DNA from: Liopterus haemorrhoidalis
Taxonomy: Eukaryota > Arthropoda > Insecta > Coleoptera > Dytiscidae
DNA: 64,000 nt
Assembly: GCA_963971575.1 (NCBI GenBank)
Contig: OZ020613.1
Location: 49,222,250 to 49,286,249 of the forward strand
Reading direction: 5' to 3'
Shown here: piece by piece, positions 53,919 through 64,000 of the stretch
Numbering within the stretch: the first letter of the stretch is position 1
Layout of the letters: every line of letters begins with the position of its first letter
Translations under genes and position numbers: made by a program
Notes under the pieces: generated by a model
Told to the model about the DNA's origin: nothing
The model's input: only the letters and a program-made list of their open reading frames with translations
Databases searched by the model: none

Positions 53919-54236
53919 CTACAAGAAAAATTGCATTAATTAATGAGGTAAAAATTAACTGGTTGAAATAAAGTAACATCTAATATAAAATTTCCCAACT
54001 GGATGGATTTATAACGGGTGATCTATATTGATTGTCTTGGCCACTCCATCGCAACATTTTTCCAGCAGCTTACCAACTATAATAATAACACTACTCAACA
54101 AAAACAAAAACAAAATTTGTGCCAGAGTTTAGTCCGTCATTTATTTATTTGTCATGAATAAAAACAATAAAAAAATGTAAACACTTTCATCAAAGTTTGC
54201 TTTTGTAGTTTTTGAGATAATAACGATTCCTTAATT
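53919..54236. other. Start of gene D intron 4
   Basis: The part near 54190-54215 (agtttgcttttgtagttt) is matched inverted near 55635-55655, framing the next open frame and perhaps marking element ends. Confidence 0.4.
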
Positions 54237-55528
54237 TTGACAGTAGTAGTAAACTATCTACGATGTTTTGTAGCGACAAAGCGGGGGTGGGAGGTATTTG
54301 GTACTGAAGTACCAAATACTCAAACCAGTTCATCTGAAAGTTCAAATGCAGTAATCGACGAAGAATTTATACCATCACAGGAACCATCAATACCTCATCT
54401 CATTATAGCAGAAAATTGCAATGATTTAATTAGAGATCTGAATCTACCCAAAAGTAAAGCAGAGATTTTGGGTTCTCGACTGAGACAGTGGAATTTGCTT
54501 AGTAAAAATGTCAAAATAACTGATCAAAGAAAGCGACATGATCTATTTTCTACTTTTTTTACTAACGAATATGGACTTTGCTTTTGTAATAACGTAAAGG
54601 GTTTATTTGAAGCAATTGGAATACCTTGCATTTTCAGCGAATGGCGTTTGTTTATTGATAGTTCCACAGAAAGCTTAAAAGCTGTTTTACTTCATAATGG
54701 TAATAAATTTCCATCTCTTCCGGTTGCTCATTCCGTACATCTCAAGCAAAATTACGACAGTGTTAAAATTCTACTAGAAGCCCTAAAGTACAAGGAATAT
54801 AACTGGCAACTTACAGGAGATTTTAAAATAGTGGGATTCCTTATGGGATTGCAAGGTGGCTATACAAAATATCCATGCTACCTTTGTTTATGGGATAGCA
54901 GAGCTGATGCCACGCACTACAATCGACAAACATGGCTGGAAAGAACAGAATTTCAGGTGGGGAGGCAAAATGTTAAATGGGAGCCCATAGTTGAGCCTAC
55001 AAATGTACTGATTCCACCACTATACATCAAGTTAGGGCTGATGAAACAATATGTGAAAGCGTTGGATGGAAAATCCGAAGCTTTCATATATTTGAGAAAT
55101 TTTTTTTCCAAAGTTGTCAGAAGCTAAAGTTAAGGCTGGAATTTTTGTTGGACCACAGATTAAAAAAATTTTGGACAGCGAAGAATTTCTAAAACTTTAA
55201 AGCAGTAGTCTACGGTTTTCTGGGGAATAACAGAGCAGATAACTATCAAGATCTAGTTTCTAGTATGCTGGATAACTTTAAAGCCATGGGTTGCAGGATG
55301 TCTCTCAAAGGTCACATGCTGCACGCTCATTTAGATAAATTCGGAGGAGACCGTTTCCATCAAGAAGTTATGAAATTTGAACGTCGGTATCAAGTCCAAT
55401 ATAATGAAAATATGATGGGAGACTATATTTGGGGTTTATTCAGAGAAATTTCGTTTGAACATAATAAGAAACGTAAAAATCTTCATTTTTATAATTTTTT
55501 TTTTTTTAATCTAAATTTTAATAATTAA
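54237..55528 (+). pseudogene. Uncharacterised repetitive arthropod protein family, frameshifted
   Basis: 296 codons are open to 55127, with a basic helix (KAEILGSRLRQWNLLSKNV), WRLFIDSSTESLKAVLLHNG, FLMGLQGGYTKYPCYLCLWD (C-x2-C) and PPLYIKLGLMKQYVKALDG. After a frameshift the next part reads SEAKVKAGIFVGPQIKK, and after a deletion MGCRMSLKGHMLHAHLDKF, FGGDRFHQEVMKFERRYQ and NMMGDYIWGL to 55528. I recall many near-copies of this protein in arthropod and Hydra genomes, which suggests a transposon-encoded family, but I cannot name it or its activity. It lies antisense in intron 4 of gene D. Confidence 0.6.
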
Positions 55529-55909
55529 AGTTGAGTACAATATTATACAGCAATATTTGTTTCAATTTTGTATCATATGAGCAACCGAAGTCATACACTT
55601 TCTTAAAATTTTAAATGCCACTCTCCTAGCTGCAAAAGCAAACTTTTTTGGCAAAATATATTTTTTTCTCATTTTAGAATCACTAGACCTATAATAATCA
55701 CACACTCAAATCCCAGGCACAAAATCTGTGTAGATTTGTGTAATTTATTCAATGGTAATTACAATATACAAATTGTTAAACCAGGTCAAAAAAAATGTAC
55801 AATGATGTGTAAAAAATACAGTGATCAAATAAACAACAAAATCTACAGTGTAACCTAAACATTACATATATCTCTTATTGTCTCAAGAAACTCTTATATT
55901 AAACAAATT

Positions 55910-57060
55910 TTACATAGCCTCATTGACGGTATAGGGTGGTACAGCCAATAAATGATTTTTAATCAATTCCTTGAAACGAAGAGTGGGTAGGCCACGTACT
56001 TCTTCCTTAAGGGAATTACACATTTTAAGACCCATATAAATATGGTTAGAATGGGTTCGAAGTAAACGGCACTTAGGGAGAACTAAATTGTTCCAGTGTC
56101 GGGTTAAATGATCGTGAAGTTCTTGGTGAGAGTAGAATCTCCTTATGTTTGATTTTATATAGAGAAGACATTCTATCGTGTACACAGCTGATAAGGTAAG
56201 AATCCTTAATTTAAAAAATAGCGGTACACAGTGGTCCTTGTATTTGGCTGAAGCTAAAATTCAAATAGCTTTTTTTTGAAGTCTAAAAATAGGTAAAATA
56301 TCGGGAGAGCTGCCCCAGAATATTATACCAAATTGAAGGATGGAATGAAAAAAAGCAAAATATGTAATTCTTAAGACGTTACAACTGACAGAATTTGCTA
56401 ACTGTCTTAATAAAAACAAGGCCGAATATAATTGTTTTCTAGTGAATTCACTTTGAAACTTCCAGTTTAAATTTGGATCTAAAAATACTCCCAAAAAGTT
56501 CGGGTCTGGTAGCAAATATAATTGTTTGAGTTCTGTCCTCATTTAAACATAATTGGTTAGCGTTAAACCATACTTCTGCTTCAGTAAGTGCAGTTGAAAT
56601 TTCTGTGTGAAGGTTGTTGATATCGGCATTGTGGCAAATCAGAGTGGTATCGTCCGCGAAAAGTACACAGTTGGCATGTTATATATTTCTTGGCAGATCG
56701 TTGTTATAAATGAGAAAAATTAACGATCCTAAGATACTTTCCTGTGGAACACCGTATTTAAAGACTTTGAGATCAGATACTTCGTTATTGTAGGACACAC
56801 AGTGACTACGGTTGTAAAGATAGGAGGTAATGAGATCCCTCGCGATTCCTCTGATTCTGCATGTCTCTAATTTGCTTGCGATGATAAAGTGTTCAACACA
56901 ATCAAAAGCTTTGCTTAGGTCGCACATCAATGCCGATGCATACTGACCATGTTCCCAGGCTTCGTAGATTGTATTCAGGACTTCTTCGATAGCTAGATTT
57001 ATGGAAGATTTCGGACGAAAACCAAACTGCTTATTTGTAAGCACATCAACTATGGTGAAC
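55910..57060 (-). pseudogene. Jockey-like reverse transcriptase in gene D intron 4
   Basis: Minus strand from 57060: LTNKQFGFRPKSSINLAIEE, LMCDLSKAFDCVEHFIIASK, YGVPQESILGSLIFLIYNND; then, with shifts, PDPNFLGVFLDPNLNWKF and YFAFFHSILQFGIIFWGSSP; last RLLRTHSNHIYMGLKMCNSL and a short tail to 55910. The YADD box region (56600-56680) is degraded. Endonuclease absent; inactive. It is in the same orientation as gene D. Confidence 0.85.
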
Positions 57061-57675
57061 TAGACTAAACCTATAGACGTGCGTGGTACAAACATATTTA
57101 GATTTTGATATTTTATTTAAAAAATTATTCAATATACACATCTGATAACGAATTTGGGATTAATTTTTAATATAACTGTTGATAAATAGATATGCATAAA
57201 ACTAATTATTGATACTAAACTAAACAGATGTTAAACAATAGGTTATAAAGAAATGGACGGTACGCCGCTCATGAAATCACATGTTACTTGCACATGCGCA
57301 GTGACATTTCACACAAAACTTAGTCGTGGATAACATTTTGAAAGGATTCCTGGAGTGACAAGGAAAATAAACAAAAATCCTATTAAATGCTTGGATTTAT
57401 TATCCGGAATTCCCGCACTTTTACAAATATTTATGTTATTTTTAAACTTTACGAGGCATTCATTAGCTCTAAACTGAATATTATTCAATAGTGAAGGATC
57501 CAATTTATGAGATTTAGAAGAATGGCATCGAAAAAATGCAACATAAATTCTTGAAATCCATCTACTTCAAAGTTATGGGATCCTACCTATCCCCCCTTTC
57601 GATTTCTCTTATATATTCCTTCTATATATTTTTTCCACCAAATCTCTAAGAGTGCGTCGTGAGTTAAACTTAAAA
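57061..57675. other. Gene D intron 4, unassigned
   Basis: AT-rich, no recognised feature. Confidence 0.4.
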
Positions 57676-57815
57676 TGACCGTATTAGTCCGAATATATGA
57701 CAATCCCGATTATAAGACGAGTCCCATTTTTTACCGAAAAAGATCCGAATATAAGACGACCTTTGTTTTTTAATGATATTTCGGGGGAGGGGGGAGAACT
57801 CGTCAATACGGTATA
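57676..57815. mobile_element. Short element with accgtatt ends and aatataagacga words
   Basis: gaccgtatta at the left is mirrored by aatacggtat at the right; inside, ccgaatata(t/a)gac occurs twice. Such words are common at the ends of dispersed DNA elements. No target duplication was resolved. Confidence 0.35.
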
Positions 57816-57859
57816 TAAAAAAAAAAAAAAATACGTAGCATCAAATCTAATTGATGACC

Positions 57860-58140
57860 ACTTTCTTTCCAACAATTAATTTTTCACATCCCATTTTTCT
57901 GTATCACGCTTTCATTACTCAGGCAAATAACAATCTATTCTTTAAATCCCCACTGAACAGGGTGTAGTCATACTATAACAAAAAAACAATTATTGAACTG
58001 TTCTAGTCATGTATAGTCGTGCATTGTATTTTCTTGTGTTTTATTATTTTTTATTTTTAAGTCTTAATATTGTTTATTGTTCCTGTCCAATTTTGGTTAT
58101 GCTGTTGGGACAGATGTATTAAATAAATAAATAAATAAAC
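57860..58140 (+). repeat. 3' tail of a non-LTR or SINE-like element
   Basis: Ends in ttaaataaataaataaataaac at 58117-58140, a TAAA-type tail, preceded by a T-rich 3'-UTR-like stretch. No coding part remains. Confidence 0.4.
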
Positions 58141-58394
58141 TTATTCTGAAGAACTTGGATAGTGACTTCAATTCGACAAATTTTTCAATGATTTCTCAAT
58201 CAAAACAAAAAATGCTAAATTAAGCTGTATATTAAGATAAATATGGCCAGTCCATTGGCAGTATATCGTGAATTTATTTTAGGAAGGAAAGCCTAGGGTT
58301 TTCATTTTCATTTTTACATTATTATTGGGGAAAATATGTAAGAGAGTATTTATTAAGCAAGAATTCAAAAGACGTGGTCAAAATAGAATAGTAT

Positions 58395-58570
58395 TTAACC
58401 GCAGAATTCAATATTAACAGGTCTGTAGGATAAAGGGTTGCTTTATGCCGCATTACTATTTATCCTCGTTTTGGAATCCACCATCCGAAAGTTAAATATT
58501 GAAGGCAGTTTAGGTTTAAAAGATTACTCGCTATTGGGCTATGCAAATGATATTGTTACAGTTTCAAAGT
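58395..58570 (+). pseudogene. Reverse-transcriptase fragment in gene D intron 4
   Basis: After a frameshift near 58440 it reads LLFILVLESTIRKLNIEGSL, then LGYANDIVTVSK; YANDI stands where YADDI is required, so the catalytic pair is lost. It is homologous to 28330-28450 in gene B. Confidence 0.7.
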
Positions 58571-59040
58571 TTCAAAGCACTGAATAATCTTTTTGTAGTT
58601 TACAGAGAGAATCAGAGTAAGTTTGGCTAGTAGTATATATAGAAAAGTCCCAGTGAGTTTCAGCAACTTGAGCTTGAATCAAAGAAAAAACATGCGAGCG
58701 AACGTTATCGTGTAGCAAAACAACTCTGTGATTGTAGGCCTAAACACTGATTTTCGATGGTAGGCCCTACGGCATGTATTAAGAAAACAACAAACATTTT
58801 GTGTGTTTAAAAAACGAATTACTAAACGTACTTCGCACATGTCGAGATTTTTCATGATAAAAATTTTTCATGATTTTCAACAAATACGGACTGAACGTAT
58901 AAAGTGAAACACATTCTGTACAATCAACGCTACTTTGCAGCTGACTAGACCCGAAATGACTCTTTACAGGTGTTATATGCAAACGATCATGTCTCGACTA
59001 GTTTACAAATTAAAAAATTACTATAAACATTTATTATTAA
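58571..59040. other. Gene D intron 4, unassigned
   Basis: No recognised feature. Confidence 0.4.
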
Positions 59041-59593
59041 CCCAAGCTTGACCAAATGGGGTGTGTCACACCCCAGTATATTAATAGTGGAAATGATGTA
59101 TCTATTGACAATATTTATGAATTAGTTAATATTTAACAATAATTTAATTTTTAATCGACAAAAAAATCAAAAACACCATTTACAAAAAAATTTGTCTAAA
59201 TTATATTTGGCAACAACGCATTTCCAACGCATTTTTTCCCCACAAAAATACATAGACCAATCAGAGAGCTAGCTAAATTAGTATGTGTGAGAGTTGGTGT
59301 GAACGAGATGCAATGTTGTCAGTCAACACGAGACGAAACTTGAAGTATGATGCAATTTAGGATAGAAATTTGCGTGATTTTGACTTTTATTGAAAAAATT
59401 ATTGAAAAAGCATTAAATAATTACTTTGAAAAAAATGTTTTTTTGTAATATTGTTCTATAGGCTTGACAGCATCTGACATAATATATGATATGATATAAA
59501 TTTTACCTTATTTTAATTGATATTAAATGAGAAAAGCCTGGGTATATACTACACCCCACTTGGTTGGATGTGTATATTTTGGTCAACTACGGG
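59041..59593. mobile_element. 553-bp piggyBac-like MITE, TTAA-flanked
   Basis: TTAA at both sides (59037-59040 and 59594-59597), then CCCAAGCTTGACCAAA at the left and, inverted at the right, CCCGTAGTTGACCAAA. TTAA followed by CCC is the piggyBac signature. ggggtgtg-type words lie near both ends. It ends only 36 bases before exon 4 of gene D, inside intron 4. Confidence 0.7.
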
Positions 59594-59628
59594 TTAACAG
59601 AGTCATTAATAAAATTAGATCTATTAAG

Positions 59629-59778
59629 CGGTGTTTGTGAAAGTTGCACTCTGTAACTCACCTTTTTCACATTTAATGCTGTCTTCAGGTTCAGATTTGA
59701 TGTCAATCTCCTCTGTAATGATTATGTTTGATTTGGCGTAATAGCGATACATCTCGCCTCTAGCACCATCTTTAATTC
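59629..59778 (-). pseudogene. Gene D exon 4, donor site destroyed
   Basis: 150 nt, open, with acceptor GCAG before 59778. It encodes GIKDGARGEMYRYYAKSN, then EEIDIKSEPEDSIKCEKGEL and TFTNT. The donor reads CTTAATAG where C has GTTAGTAG; the obligatory GT is gone. Splicing to exon 5 would need a cryptic donor or skipping, which the shared phase permits. Confidence 0.7.
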
Positions 59779-59908
59779 CTGCTATAAACAAATTATAGTT
59801 ATATAATAAAAAAGCTTGCCCTTTCGTTAAACAACTACAAGACCTTGTTTTGGGTTAACCCTAAACATTCATTAATAGCAGAGGCATGAATAAAATATTT
59901 ATACTGAC

Positions 59909-60043
59909 CTGTGTTTGCGACAGCTGCACTATCCAATTCCTCTCCTTCACATTCACTGGTGTCCACAGGTTCATCCTTGATGTAAATCTCCTCTATCTTG
60001 GGATTATCATCATATATGTCGTCCGTAACTCTATCTTGGATTC
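59909..60043 (-). CDS. Gene D exon 3 (acidic, IKDEP module)
   Basis: 135 nt, acceptor TTTATTGCAG and donor GTCAGTATA, phase 1-1. It encodes GIQDRVTDDIYDDNPKIEEI, then YIKDEPVDTSECEGEELDS and VANTG. IKDE keeps the SUMO-like pattern. Confidence 0.7.
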
Positions 60044-60441
60044 CTGCAATAAACGCATCACTGTGAAATATAAGCACATTACTTTATCATTCACATTTTT
60101 ATCAAAAATGACATTTTAATGCCAAGTGACTTAATACTATATGGGCTGTCGAGTGGAAAATAATTTGGAACTAAAGCTCTTGCCAGTTTCGATATATGTT
60201 GTTTTAAAACTGTATCAAGTCGATCAACGCACGGAGGTAAACAATCTTAAATCGTGTTTTCTGAGCTATTTATCATTTGTGACTTAATACAATTTACCTC
60301 TGAGGTGCTGATATTAATTATGATATTCACAATAAAACATTGCTCAAAAAAACAAGTTCGTCTAAATTTAGCTGAAATCGTGACAGTTAAATACGAATAA
60401 GTATTAAGAATGAGATACTTATCACTGTTCTCATTACTGAC

Positions 60442-60600
60442 CGTTCTCCAATTCAGTCATGTGCTCCATTCCAGTCTCTACTTTATATTCTTCACTAACA
60501 TCATATTCACATTTAATGGTACCCTCTGTTTTAATAATATTGCTGACTCTGGTATCATCAGGATGCAAGTCACAGCCTGTCCCATCATTCATATTCTTTC
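60442..60600 (-). CDS. Gene D exon 2 (acidic)
   Basis: 159 nt, acceptor TTTATTCCAG and donor GTCAGTAATG, phase 1-1. It encodes GKNMNDGTGCDLHPDDTRVS, then IIKTEGTIKCEYDVSEEYKV and MEHMTELENG. Two SUMO-like sites (IKTE, IKCE). No exon 1 with the MEGNDDYA pattern was found between here and the right edge. Confidence 0.7.
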
Positions 60601-60930
60601 CTGGAATAAAAATGTACTCTGTTACGCAACCCGTGATAAACCCATGTACCCCCTTTTCATTCATCAGAAGATTTTTTTTTTTTAATTCATGGCTTTCTTT
60701 TCACGTTCAAGCAAATAATTTAACTACTAGCAATTAATTTAACAAGCACCATCAGATTAGATACGAGTAACTTTAATTCAATAACGCATAATTAATGACA
60801 ACTAGTCACTTTATATATAACATGGAATAAGAAATAATTAATATTATCAAAGAAATTCAGCAAGTAAAGTGTTTTAAATAATAAAACGTGTACACCGACG
60901 AACTAACTGTGCAGTTAAATAGCATGAAAA

Positions 60931-61886
60931 TTGGATGTCATGGGATCTTGTATTGTCAACCACATATGCCATGCTGATGGCATGGTGCTCATTTGCCCTT
61001 ATTTAACAGGCTTAAAAAAACTAATGAAGATATGTGAGCATGGTCTACTATATAATGTGAAAAAAGACAGAATTTACATTTTTCAGCCAAAGTCTAAAAA
61101 GTACTCCGTACCAGATCTTCATTTATGTGGACAGATAGTGGTGTCTCGCGTGTCATCTGTCACGTATCTCGGCCACATAATATGTGATGATCTCTTAGTC
61201 ACAGTGGCGGACTAAGTCTTCGCCGGGCTCTCAACAATGTTTTTTTGTAAAAACACAAAAAAAGGTCCTTATCTCCCAAATCCAAGTGAAGATCAAAAAA
61301 AAAAAGGTCTTTACCTCCCAAATCCAAGTGAAGAACAAAAAAAAAAAAAAGGACTTCAACTCGCAAATCCAAGTGAAGAGCAAAAAAAAAAAAAGGACTT
61401 CACCCCCCAAATCCAAGTGAAAAAAAAAAAAAAAAAAAGGTCCTCACCACCCCCAAATCTGGGCCCTTGCAAATTACGGGCCCAAGACAAATGTCTTTTT
61501 TGTCTAAGGCGATCCGTCACTGCTTAGTCAGTGCGGACCTTAGTAAACAGTGTAGAATGTTTTGTGCGCCTGCCAATATGTTAAACAGGCGCTTTTCTGG
61601 CTGCAGTGTTGTAGTACGTAACTGTCTCTTCAATGCTTATTGTGCTTGTGTATATGCATCACCCCTATGGGTGAATGCCACCGAATGTATTAGGCGCAGA
61701 TTCAGAACGTGCTATAACAATGCATTTAGAATTTTAAACGGCCTTCCGAAGCACTGTAGCGCCAGTCAAATGTTTGTAGAGAATAGGATGACTGATAGTA
61801 GGGGTATGTTGCGTAAACTAATTTATTCCTTAGGCTGCGGTTACAGTAGAAGCGTGTTCGCCGGAAGTACAGTTCGGGCATATTAG
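60931..61886 (+). pseudogene. Non-LTR reverse transcriptase fragment split by a minisatellite
   Basis: The first part reads IVNHICHADGMVLICP (HADG in place of YADD), KLMKICEHGLLYNVKKD and VSSVTYLGHIICDDL. After about 260 bases of unrelated repeat the protein resumes: CRMFCAPANMLNRRFSGCS, VVRNCLFNAYCACVYASPLW and RRRFRTCYNNAFRILNGLP. This is the RT thumb and downstream region of a family common in insects. The catalytic change and the split make it inactive. Confidence 0.8.
61262..61455. repeat. About 45-bp minisatellite with poly-A spacers
   Basis: Four or five units ctcccaaatccaagtgaaga followed by 11-19 A and ggact/ggtct. The A-runs lengthen along the array. It sits exactly in the reverse-transcriptase frame gap. 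Confidence 0.9.
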
Positions 61887-62235
61887 CGCGTATTCGAGCG
61901 ATTAGATAGGTGGTGTTTAGTTCTAGCAGTTATTTTAATGACAAAAAAATAAATAAACAGGATATCTGTATTAAGAATGCCACCAAAAATCCGAATATAA
62001 AGAAAATGACATTTTAAAATTATATTAACCTTAACCAAAAAATTGTAAGTATGAATTACAAACCTTAAACAAAACGGTCAAAAAGCACAATTTAAACGAT
62101 GAAAGTAACTAGATTGCAAAATCAAGTTCCGCCTAAACGTTTGTAATAGCCTATATTGCTCCAATTTCTTAGTAATATAGAAAATATCAAGAATGTTTGC
62201 ATAATAAAGCAGGTTAATTTTGTGACACAATTCAC
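61887..62235. other. Spacer with one end of the ggcggaact MITE family
   Basis: The word agtaactaga-ttgca followed by agttccgcctaa at about 62103-62138 resembles 1788-1830 inverted. Otherwise unassigned. Confidence 0.4.
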
Positions 62236-62247
62236 CTTTGATAAGAG

Positions 62248-62326
<79 letters not shown>
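62236..62326. repeat. Long (AT)n microsatellite
   Basis: About 45 uninterrupted AT units. Confidence 0.98.
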
Positions 62327-62329
<3 letters not shown>

Positions 62330-62352
62330 AGCATCTAGCCTTCCACGAAGCC

Positions 62353-62606
62353 CTGTTACGTCACCATAAAATGTTATCTAGATGCCATCCGTAATCGGGA
62401 CCCACTAATGATGACGACTCATTAACGATAACGATGACGGCTCATTACACTAATTGGTTTTTATAAAACACAAATAGAATTTGATAGAGAGATCAGATGT
62501 TTTCTTACGTTGTAAGAGTGAATACCTAGAATAAAATAGTCTGTGAACAACTTGACTTTTATTTAAACAATAAATCCCTTATTTGTTTACATCAGAAGTG
62601 GGATCG
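62353..62606 (+). mobile_element. Possible short LTR with primer-binding-like site
   Basis: A stretch from TGTTACGTCACC to TTGTTTACA (TG...CA) is followed directly by TCAGAAGTGGGATCG, close to the ATCAGAAGTGGG primer-binding words of some insect LTR elements. No second LTR or gag/pol frame is seen before the right edge. Weak. Confidence 0.25.
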
Positions 62607-64000
62607 AGTTGACGTTTCTGCATGTGAATGGGATTCATGCACGTCTTAATAATATTTTGTTATTTTATTGGGATCTTGCTTTGATGCATTTTTGCAGTGT
62701 TTTGTTTAAATTGTTAATTTGATGATTAAGTGACAAATAGTGATGTGATAAATAATTACCTGTGTGCGTTGTTTCGGATATTATTGAATTTAAGTTTTTG
62801 TGCTTGAAGAGTTACAAAAGTTAATCATGCAATTTTGTTCATGAAAAACTTATTTAATCAATTTGCGAAGGCGAACGTTCGAAAACGTTTCTGGTTGTGA
62901 ATGGGAAAAATGGAACAAATGGGTATGAAAATATTGTTTGTCTAAGATAGTAGTTTGAAAGTGAAAAACGCAAGTGATACCTTTCAATTATTGCAAATAA
63001 TAAGTGATTATGGTGGAACACATTGGTGGAACTTCCACCGTGGAAGGAAAACGAAACGTTTGAAAACGATTTCCGACGTTTTAGATGAAACACTTTTCAG
63101 GCTATAATTTTTCAAGTATTATTCGTGCTATCAAACTAGTTACGTCTGGTAAAGCTATTTCCTAATAGAATTTATACTTAGTGATTGACAACAGATTGAG
63201 GTGCAGTTAAGACGAAATAGCAAATGTATTGATGAAAATTATCAAAATTGACAAGCGTTGTTTTATTTAGGGACAAACAACTTACATGCAGGAAAATCTT
63301 TAGATACTGAATAAAATGGTTCCTGTAATGAAGAAGAAATACAAAAAAATTGTCAGAAGGGACGAGCGGTATTCTGTTTATGGACAAATTATATGAAGGT
63401 AATGGTTAGAACATGAGTAAAGTGGTAAGAGAAGTTTTATTAGTTTGATTATGTGGCACGTATTAGTCGATGCTTACTGAAAAGGTTAAACAACAAACGA
63501 GACGAACGATAAAAATTAGTCATGAGGAAAATTAGAAATCAATTAAAATTATTTAAAATTAAGAGTAATACGATTTGAGTTAAGAGATCAATTATTTGAA
63601 ATTTGTATTAGAGTTTTAAAACTTGAGATATCCTATTTTGATATGTGAGTTTTGAGTTTAGAGATCTAAGTTCTGATGATTGAGTTTAAACTTTGATAAG
63701 AATTAGAAATTTGTATTCAGAATGACAAACGGCAGATCACTGATATTAGAAATGCGAAATACGAGAGTTACCTTTTATGATTTTACATGCGACCAATAGA
63801 TGGCAAGATTGAATTGTGTCATTGCTATATTCGTAAAATTTGACATTTGTTATTGTGAAATCGGTAGCAGCTTATAAATTGACCGAGTAGTTTGTTGACA
63901 GTGATGCGTAGAAGTTGAAATGTTCTAGCGTGAATTTGGATAAAGTACGTTAGTCATAGTAAGGGCTGAACTACACTACAAGATGCAAATAAATTTTCTG
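62607..64000. other. Unassigned right end
   Basis: AT-rich with many tga/gaaa words. No open frame above chance on either strand and no recognised repeat. It could be the untranslated leader of the LTR element suggested just upstream. Confidence 0.35.

Noticed and set aside
62122..62338. Frames rich in Tyr-Ile repeats
   Set aside because: Translation of the (AT)n microsatellite.

Overview
This window is eukaryotic. It is AT-rich, has GT-AG introns, C2H2 zinc-finger genes and many transposon families of the kind common in insect genomes (hAT, mariner, piggyBac-like TTAA MITEs, Tigger-like, non-LTR retrotransposon debris). An insect or other arthropod is the best guess; I cannot name the order. 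Nothing is bacterial: there are no operons, RBSs or CRISPR arrays, and I recognised no tRNA or rRNA gene.

The backbone is a tandem cluster of paralogous zinc-finger genes. I call them E (+ strand, cut by the left edge, 3-803 with remnants to 3139), A (- strand, 9210-14846), B (- strand, 26643-30946), C (- strand, 40134-47553) and D (- strand, 52936-60600, first exon not found). Genes A, B and C share one five-exon plan: a 25-nt first coding exon (MEGNDDYA-like); three short acidic exons of about 130-160 nt, nearly all carrying SUMO-consensus-like IKxE/VKxE motifs; and one last exon with an uninterrupted array of 7-10 C2H2 fingers joined by SGEKP-type linkers. All the junctions are phase 1, so any internal exon can be skipped or duplicated without a frameshift. 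Exons 3 and 4 are duplicates of each other. A and B look intact by eye. C has lost its start codon (ATG to ATA), and D has lost the exon-4 donor and shows no exon 1. All four minus-strand arrays end at a premature stop, with more decayed fingers beyond it.

The most striking structure is upstream of gene A: a palindrome of about 10.3 kb (15406-25706) whose two arms are tandem arrays of a 161-162 bp monomer in opposite orientation around a hairpin centre at about 19116. Within the right arm the monomers form a 1,780-bp higher-order repeat. A 9-10 bp target duplication flanks it, and gene C keeps the empty site (48267-48276), so it behaves as a foldback-type transposable element that grew a satellite inside itself. 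Gene B has a smaller relative (31170-34042) at the corresponding 5' position, with a diverged monomer of the same length.

Transposon layer by region. 0-8 kb: a Tigger-like element inserted in gene E with a hAT element nested in it, a decayed non-LTR reverse transcriptase, and MITEs. 10.5-13 kb: reverse-transcriptase debris split by a hAT element with perfect 8-bp duplications. 27.6-30.6 kb: a 15-bp repeat, a MULE transposase fragment and two TA-flanked MITEs. 34.6-38.8 kb: a complete but broken mariner-like element with two 61-nt introns, plus MITEs. 41-46.8 kb: two reverse-transcriptase fragments and a second mariner-like transposase inside the introns of gene C. 48.5-52.5 kb: a hAT element with an internal 46-bp minisatellite, an inverted copy of the 7.7-8.85 kb region, and an LTR. 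54-64 kb: a broken open reading frame of an unnamed repetitive family, three reverse-transcriptase fragments, a TTAA-flanked MITE, a minisatellite and a long AT microsatellite.

All calls are from reading sequence by eye. Family names come from remembered motifs; no database search was run.
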